A stretch of 64,000 bases of DNA from Pleurostoma richardsiae. Its lineage: Eukaryota > Ascomycota > Sordariomycetes > Calosphaeriales > Pleurostomataceae. Made by a program: the position numbers and the translations under genes. Positions 57,962 through 64,000 of this stretch are shown piece by piece. Position 1 is the first letter of the stretch. Each line of letters opens with the position of its first letter. The DNA is taken from positions 1-64,000 of the forward strand of contig JANBVO010000054.1 in the NCBI GenBank assembly GCA_030052745.1. Direction: 5' to 3'. The notes beneath the pieces were generated by a model. That model saw only the letters and a program-made list of their open reading frames with translations. It searched no databases and was not told the origin of the DNA.

Positions 57962-58862
57962 ACAACGACATACCTCACTCTCTCAACACCACGAGGGGGT
58001 TGTGGGCTGCACAGTGACCGAGATCATGTAGTGCAGCGTCCTTTTCTTTTTCTTCTTCTATTATCCTCTCCGAGATCGAGAGATGCAATTCAGACCCGAG
58101 TCCTTGCTGCTGCCTCTGGATTGGCCCGTCCGAACGAACGCTGCACGGAACGCAGAAACGCAGATCTCCCAGCTGGCCAGTGAACCCTCGGGTCAGGGGC
58201 GGGGGGCGGCCGTTGGTTGGTGAGTGCTGAGGAATGCGGGTGGCTCTACGGGGCGGAGCGAAGGGATCGGTCGGGGGAGATGGGAATTCCTCGTCGTCGA
58301 ACCGAAGAATTCCAGTTCAAGGGCGGATCGATCTAGCAGAAGAGCGGGCGAGAAACAGAGCCGTTAAAAAAAGAAGAAGCCAGGCCGAATATGGAGCAAG
58401 AGAGTCTATCCAGATTCCTTCCCCAAATTAATACTGGCTCTTCTGTCCCCTTTTTTTATCTCTTCGTCTCGTCTCTCTTCGCCTTGCCGGGTCCTAGTCC
58501 CCTTTATATTTTGGGGGCGGGCGGGCTTGAGGCTGCACTGGGAGGATGGGATTGTCGAGCGTCCCCAGGATGGATCTCTCCTCCTTCCCTCCTTTTCTCT
58601 CTTGCGGGAAAGAAAGGGAGACGGCGTTGGAAGGAAAGGTTCGGGAGAGAGAATGAATGGATGACGGGCGAGGGAAAGGGAAGAGGGAGAAGGGGAGGAG
58701 GAGAGGCAGGTATTTGGGAGGAGGAGGAGGTTCGAGTGTAGGAGGAGGACGGAGAGGAGGAAAAGGGATTGGAAGAGATGCAACGGGTTACTTTAACTGG
58801 GCAGCTCTAAGACAAGGCCCCCAGCTCCATCCTGCTGCTGTGGGTGGTCGCCGTGGTGTGCG

Positions 58863-58882
58863 AGCCAGCCAGCCAGCCAGCC
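58863..58882 (+). repeat. (AGCC)5 microsatellite
   Basis: Five perfect AGCC units. Confidence 0.85.
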
Positions 58883-59421
58883 AAGGTGGTCCCGGTCCGG
58901 GATGATTACCACTGCGTCCAAGGGTGCGCTCCATACGTGCTTTACTGTACGTACTGCGGCCACTGGTGCACAAAAAAGCAAGGCCCGGCAAGCAGGCGGC
59001 GCGACACCACAGCCAAGCAGACGCACCGCACATGGGAACCCCGACCTTGGTCCATCCCACCAGACACGAACCCCGGTCGCTCGCTGGGCTGGGTCCTCGC
59101 GAGTAGCGTAGTCCAGGGGAGAGTACAGCATACAGTACGGCCAGTACGCGGCCGGCTACGACGTCTAGTGCCCAGATCTGGCCCGGCTCTCGAGGTACTC
59201 TTGGCCTGGCGTCATTGTAGCGGCCAGGTCTCCACGGCCGCCTCAGTTGCTGTCGCTGCTCGCTGCTCCCAAGCGGTGGGTGGTGCACTTGTGCGGGCAA
59301 TCGTGTGGAGAGAGTTGTGGCCTTCTCGGCTGGGAAATTCAGGCCGGCTGTGAGAGAGCAGGGATCAACGGGTGCTAAACCGACAGGGCTCTCCTCTTTT
59401 CTCCTCCTGCTAGGCCGGTAG

Positions 59422-59448
59422 GAGCGTGAGCAGCGTGAGCAGCGTGAG
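59422..59448 (+). repeat. 9-bp tandem repeat, three copies
   Basis: Units of AGCGTGAGC type follow one another just left of the CATT-rich repeat. Confidence 0.75.
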
Positions 59449-59529
59449 ACCGGTCTGTCCAGTCGCCGGCCGAGATTGAGAGTGGCAGCAGCAAGAGCGT
59501 GTGGACCTCTCCGCAAGAGATTTCGAGAC

Positions 59530-59553
59530 TCATTCATTCAATCATTCATTCAT
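59530..59553 (+). repeat. (CATT)n-like repeat
   Basis: CATT units with one ATCA interruption. Confidence 0.75.
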
Positions 59554-60106
59554 CGCGGAGAGAAACACGGTATGGGCCGTATGATTGCAGCCCGCGGACC
59601 GCGTATGGAACGAAAAAGACTGAGCGTTGCAAGGGACCCCGTGTCGAGCAAAGTCTCGCAGCGTAAGAAACTTCCACACTGTGCCTCACTATTACCAAAT
59701 TCCATCCTTTGGCGCGTCGACCGCACAGTCTGCTGGGCCCCGTGCATACAGTACGGCTCGCGGAAGTACGGTACACTCCCTATAGTCTCTCTTCTGTCAT
59801 ATCTCTCGCATGTGAGGTGCCTTGTGAGGCAGGCTAGTCAGCGTCCTGCGGGAGTAATTAACTAAACCTCTTGTGTCGCCGGCATGTCGCGCGCGACAAC
59901 GCGTTCTGTTGCAGGCTTGCAGGCTTGCAGCAGTTCAGCCCGCCCGAGGAGGCGTCGGATCATCATCTTTGCCCCGTTGCGTCCTAGTCTGGCGTCGGAC
60001 GAGCACCGGGTAAGCACTGGAGCAGGCTGAACGGGGGCTCTCGGCGCCCGCGCGGTGATCGGCTGCCTCTACTTGATGCGTGTCTCGCCAGAATGCCTGG
60101 CGAGGG

Positions 60107-60120
60107 TGATGATGATGATG
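60107..60120 (+). repeat. (GAT)n microsatellite
   Basis: Four to five GAT/TGA triplets. Confidence 0.75.
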
Positions 60121-63100
60121 TTTGTTTTTCGATCCTCGAAGATCACCCAGTCTGTTGATGTCTTGCATGAATAGGCCTGGCCTCGCACCCGGCCTCTGTC
60201 GTGGCATCCCATCGACTCCTGGAGCCCCTCGAGGTTCCGGACAGGGAGGGAGGCCGACCGGCGGCAGACCCGCAGAGCGAAACCAGGCTCACTGGCTCAC
60301 CGGCTCCAGGGCCAAGAGTGCGAGCGAGAGCGCGAGACAGCAAAACGTCATGTACCTGTGGGCGGGGATTCGCGCGTGCAGGTACATCAAACCCGTCTCA
60401 TCTCATTCGCTGCTGCGGAGATGGGTTGGATCTCACACTACCTGTTTTTGCTGGGCCTTAGTGAGCTTAAGGCAGGGCCAGCTGCAGGTAATAATGGGCG
60501 ATCGGGGGCACGCAAGCTGCCGTGAGTGGACAAGTGCTTTGTATTTTTGGCTGGCCCGGAATTATGTGCATTGTCGACGTGGAATCGCTGCCCCTGGAAG
60601 CCCCTAGAGGGTCATTTGTCTGGTAGAGCAGCCTTCAATGCTGCAGGGCCTGGTAGGCTCTGACTGTACGGTCTATCCTGCATGGAGAAGCATAGGAGGC
60701 TCTGTTAAGGCCATCAAACTCTGGATTCTGCAAATACGCACAATGCAGGAAATCTCGAAAGGCTCTTCATTTGGCCCTCCCACACAATGGACGGCCACCT
60801 CAGCAGTTCCCCCCCCCGCCGTCACGGTTTCGTCAAGAGCGGAGAGCAAACCGGATTAAGCTCCATACTGTGTCCGAGGCAGCTGCAAGCTGCAGCTCTG
60901 GTGGCCGAAGCTCCGTGGAGTGGGAGCAAAAAACACCGGTGGCGGCCAGGCGGTGCCTCCTCTGACTGACCACTTTATCAGCCGCTAATGCGCGCCTCGT
61001 CACGCCCTCCTGCGCCGCCCAATGCCCATCCACGCACCGTCCAAGCCGTGCTAATCGAGATCGACGCTCCTGCTGCTCTGATTGAAGCGTTGGTGCCCTT
61101 CCCCCTGGCGCGGCGGCATCTGGGGTGAGGAGACGGGGCCCGCATACATTTCCCGGAACGGCCTGGCGCGAGCACGCGTCTAGACGGGGCCTGGGCAGGA
61201 TGGTACTGCTAGAACTGCTAAGCCATCGAGCCTTTCCCAGTAGGACCAGTATGACGATGGTTTCGATGGTGTCGATGGGGTTGAGGTGCTGCTTCTAGCG
61301 CCGCCTCAGCTCCCAAGGAGCAGGAAAGCTGGCTGCGGGCAGTCCGGGATGCGCTTGCTGCTGCGATCCAACAGGCCGAGAAAAAGGCGCCAGTGCAAAT
61401 CTTGGGAAACCCGCGGCGAGGCCAATCAGAGAGGCCAGTGACGCGAACCTGCACGACCTGGGCAGGCCAATTAATTCATGCGTGTCATCCATGGTGAGGT
61501 GAGCAAGAGAGCAGCAAGGCCAGGCAGAGTCCGAGGGCCCGCTCAAGCCGAGCTTGGGCATAGGAAGGTTTGTCTGGAGATGACGGAGTCGAGAGAGGCT
61601 TTTCTTGATTGCTCTGTGGCTTCGATAGACTACGATGAATCCACGGCCAACCGTTCGGCGGCTTGACTGCGACTCTGCCGGTCTCCAGGGTCCGGTCAGG
61701 GTCGCCGCTCACAGACCGGCTCTCTTGGGAGGATCTGTGCCAATGCTCCCTGCCACGATGGCACAATGATACAACAACTACGGGGGACTCCGTACAGTAG
61801 GTCGGACGGACCTTGATCCTCAAACGCCGTCGACGAGCTGCCGATGTCTGGCTCTCGCTGATACCGAAACCTTCAAAGGGAAGCAAGGGATGGGGGATTG
61901 ATCGTCAACCTTGTCAAGCCACCTTTTAGCGTGCGATGGTTTAATTGATTGCTTCCACCCAACGCGAGCGCCTCCCGCCGGGGCCGTAGCTAGCAGATAC
62001 TTCTGTTCGTTCGTTTCTGTCCGCGTATCCGAGGTACCACTTAAGCAGCATCCACATGCCCCTTATCCTGTGGATTCGGACAGAGGACAAAGCCTCTCAA
62101 CGTCTCACAAGCCGTCAGTGACAATCAGCACTTGCGAGGAGATGATGCCGTGATACTCCGTCGGGAGGCAGGATTGACGCGCCCACGGCAGCAGCTGGCT
62201 GTGGGACAGCGTTGACACTGACAGTGACTCTGCAGCTCCAATATACGGGCAATCAAGCTGGAGCAGGGAAGGCCCTTCTGGGCCAATGATCCTCTATCTC
62301 CGTCTTCGGCAGCCGCAAGCCTCTTCTGCGACAAACAATGAAGACAGCCGTCAGACGACACGAAGGAGGGTAGGGAAGCAAGGGACAAAAGGCGGTTCTA
62401 GCGTCGAAGCTCTTACCAAGTGTCGACTAACGCACCTCCAGCGTCTTGTGGTGGTGGTGCCCTCATGCGCACTCTACAGAGTGCTATGCGTGGCTGCCAG
62501 TAGTAAGCTCTAGAAGAGGCCCGTCAGAAGTCGTGAGGAATTGCTGAAGATCACCCGCGACAAAACCCGCCCAATGGGCAGGACTCGCGTACCTGCAGCA
62601 CCTCCAGGCAGACATCGCCGAGGGGGCTGCGTCCATACGAGAGCCAGATGTGGTAGTCCGGCGGCTGTCGTCGAATTGGCTCGAGCCGTCCCTATCAGCG
62701 TTCTCTTCGCTACTGCTACGGCCCGACTGGCATATCGGACGGCCAAAGCGTGCCTCTTACCCCTCGTCAGCGCCTCGGCAGGAGAGAATCAAGAGCATAT
62801 GAGAGATGGCGACGCGCAGCCTCTGGCGCTCGCCATACTGCTTGCTGTCCCTGACGTTGAGGTGACTTCACCGATTATCGTGCAGGTTTGATAGACTTCC
62901 CCACGTGCACTCCGAGCATCCACGAGGTCGCATCCCGCATCGCTCTCCTTCTATTTCCATCCTGGCCGGGCGATCCATTCGCCAGGAGGTGCGTCTTCCC
63001 CTCTTCTGGGCTTCCTGTTCCTTGGAAGGAGAGCAGCCAATGGGCGCCTCAAACAGGGTTCTGAAACTCCCGCCTACTGCGACTGCCAACGCATCGACAT

Positions 63101-64000
63101 CCATTTCAGCTCAGGACCGTCCAGGCCCCGCGGGGGTGGCTGGACGAACCACAGAGCTGAAGTGCCTAGATAGGAGTGAGGGGTAGCGTACCCTTTGCCT
63201 CGGTGGTGCGATTGCAAGCCTGCACTGCGAGTTCAATCAGTAGGGAGAGCATTGAGCTCATCCAGGAGTGACCTGTTTATCTTCACGCGAAGAGGCCTCG
63301 ACGGCAGACCACCGCCGCCACTGTCTCACCGGGACCGCTAATGAAACCTCGCGAAGACACGCTTGGTCTGCGGCAAACACCTCGACACGGTCCGCAGCCA
63401 CGGACAGAAGGCCGGCCCCGCTCGTGTCTCTGTTTTCGTCGCCTCTTTGGGGATCAAGGGTCCTCCGACACGTCCATGTGGTGCATGTATCGGGCCCGTA
63501 CTGTAGAGAGGTAATCCGTACGGGGGCGAGTGATTGTCACGGTGTTCGCCCTAGTCAGCGCCGAGACGAATACGCATGCATAGCATGCACGCTGCTCGTA
63601 AGTGCGGCAGGACAGTGCCCGGCACCATGAGCCTCCCTCGCGTATCTCGTCAATGCGCGTGACGCTTGAACCCGCGGTTGATGTCAAGTCAAGCCATGTG
63701 TGGAGTTGCACGAGAAAGAAAATTCTCCCGGGGCGGCCAGTCCTCCGGTGTCCTAACTGTGTGGGCTTTTGCCATTGTGCCCCTCTACACTACGAGCTTG
63801 CCCGGCGCCTCTCCACTTGCGGGGAACCGTCCGAGGCAAGAAAAAGCAAGCGCCTCGCGATAGTCCACCGAGAGGGTCTCCCTTGCGTCGAGGCCAAACA
63901 ATGCTTTGTTATCCGTAGTAACACATGGCAAGAAGGACGCCGGGCCACCCCGAAGTCTGTTCTAGCGGTCACCCATAGAGACAGCCGCTCCGTTGTCTTT

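Larger units (their letters stand above)
56934..64000. other. 7-kb region upstream of the cyclin without supported gene
   Basis: I find no recognisable protein, tRNA or rRNA. Frames of 100-290 codons (57323-58183, 58788-59537, 60122-60607) have biased, unnatural composition and overlap one another. The first 2.5 kb contain purine/pyrimidine-biased tracts (about 58380-58780) and several short tandem repeats. The stretch could hold a long 5' UTR and distant control sites of the cyclin, non-coding RNA, or a gene with small exons that I cannot see. Confidence 0.4.

Noticed and set aside
57323-58183. 286-codon frame upstream of the cyclin
   Set aside because: Composition is Arg/Gly/Ser-rich without motifs, and it crosses microsatellites and a poly-pyrimidine tract.
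60590-60680. tRNA-like string GGTAGAGCAG
   Set aside because: No matching acceptor stem or T-arm (GTTCNANNC) at the right distance.

Overview
The window looks like a chromosome segment of a filamentous ascomycete (Pezizomycotina, probably a Sordariomycete). The evidence is short spliceosomal introns of 48-73 bp with GTRNGT-like donors and CTNAC/CTGAC branch sites, gene families typical of moulds (WSC/DUF1996, DUF3433, GH43, Dal5-like MFS, flavohemoglobin, G1 cyclin), a DUF3435 recombinase relic, and a large AT-rich block of retrotransposon relics that carries the mark of repeat-induced point mutation (RIP). All gene models were built by eye from reading frames and splice signals; no database search was possible.

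Layout. 1-2000: decayed DUF3435 tyrosine-recombinase gene on the minus strand, running off the left edge. 2000-6310: decayed sequence with coding-like scraps and a 16-bp minisatellite (4536-4936). 6320-21753: about 15.4 kb of AT-rich LTR-retrotransposon relics with three copies of one LTR-like repeat and two pairs of long direct repeats. 21754-22100: a different AT-rich strip. 22427-25136: secreted DUF1996 + 4xWSC protein (-). 25137-29500: gene-poor, with a few coding-like scraps and a second AT-rich strip. 29508-30419: NmrA-like NAD(P)-binding protein (+). 30701-34609: large membrane protein with two DUF3433 units (-). 36085-36730: small N-myristoylation-type protein with an HTH-like tail (+). 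36943-38013: SDR dehydrogenase (-). 39314-41275: GH43 beta-xylosidase-type glycosidase with six exons (-). 43291-44538: flavohemoglobin (+). 44940-46761: Dal5/allantoate-permease-like MFS transporter with five exons (-). 47862-51494: large protein of unknown function (-). 52205-54322: protein with a retropepsin-like D-S-G-A motif and a nuclear localisation signal (+), head to head with the previous gene. 55678-56933: G1/S-type cyclin (-). 56934-64000: about 7 kb upstream of the cyclin with no gene I can support.

How the genes may work together. There is no clear operon-like or biosynthetic cluster. The GH43 glycosidase and the nearby SDR (sorbose/xylulose-reductase-like) both fit plant pentose use, but a shared role is inference. 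Flavohemoglobin (nitric oxide detoxification) and the Dal5-like transporter (nitrogenous acid uptake) are convergent neighbours with a loose nitrogen theme. The least explained part is the head-to-head pair at 47.9-54.3 kb: a 1168-residue protein of no recognised family facing a protein with an aspartic-protease-like motif. It is my best candidate for something undescribed.
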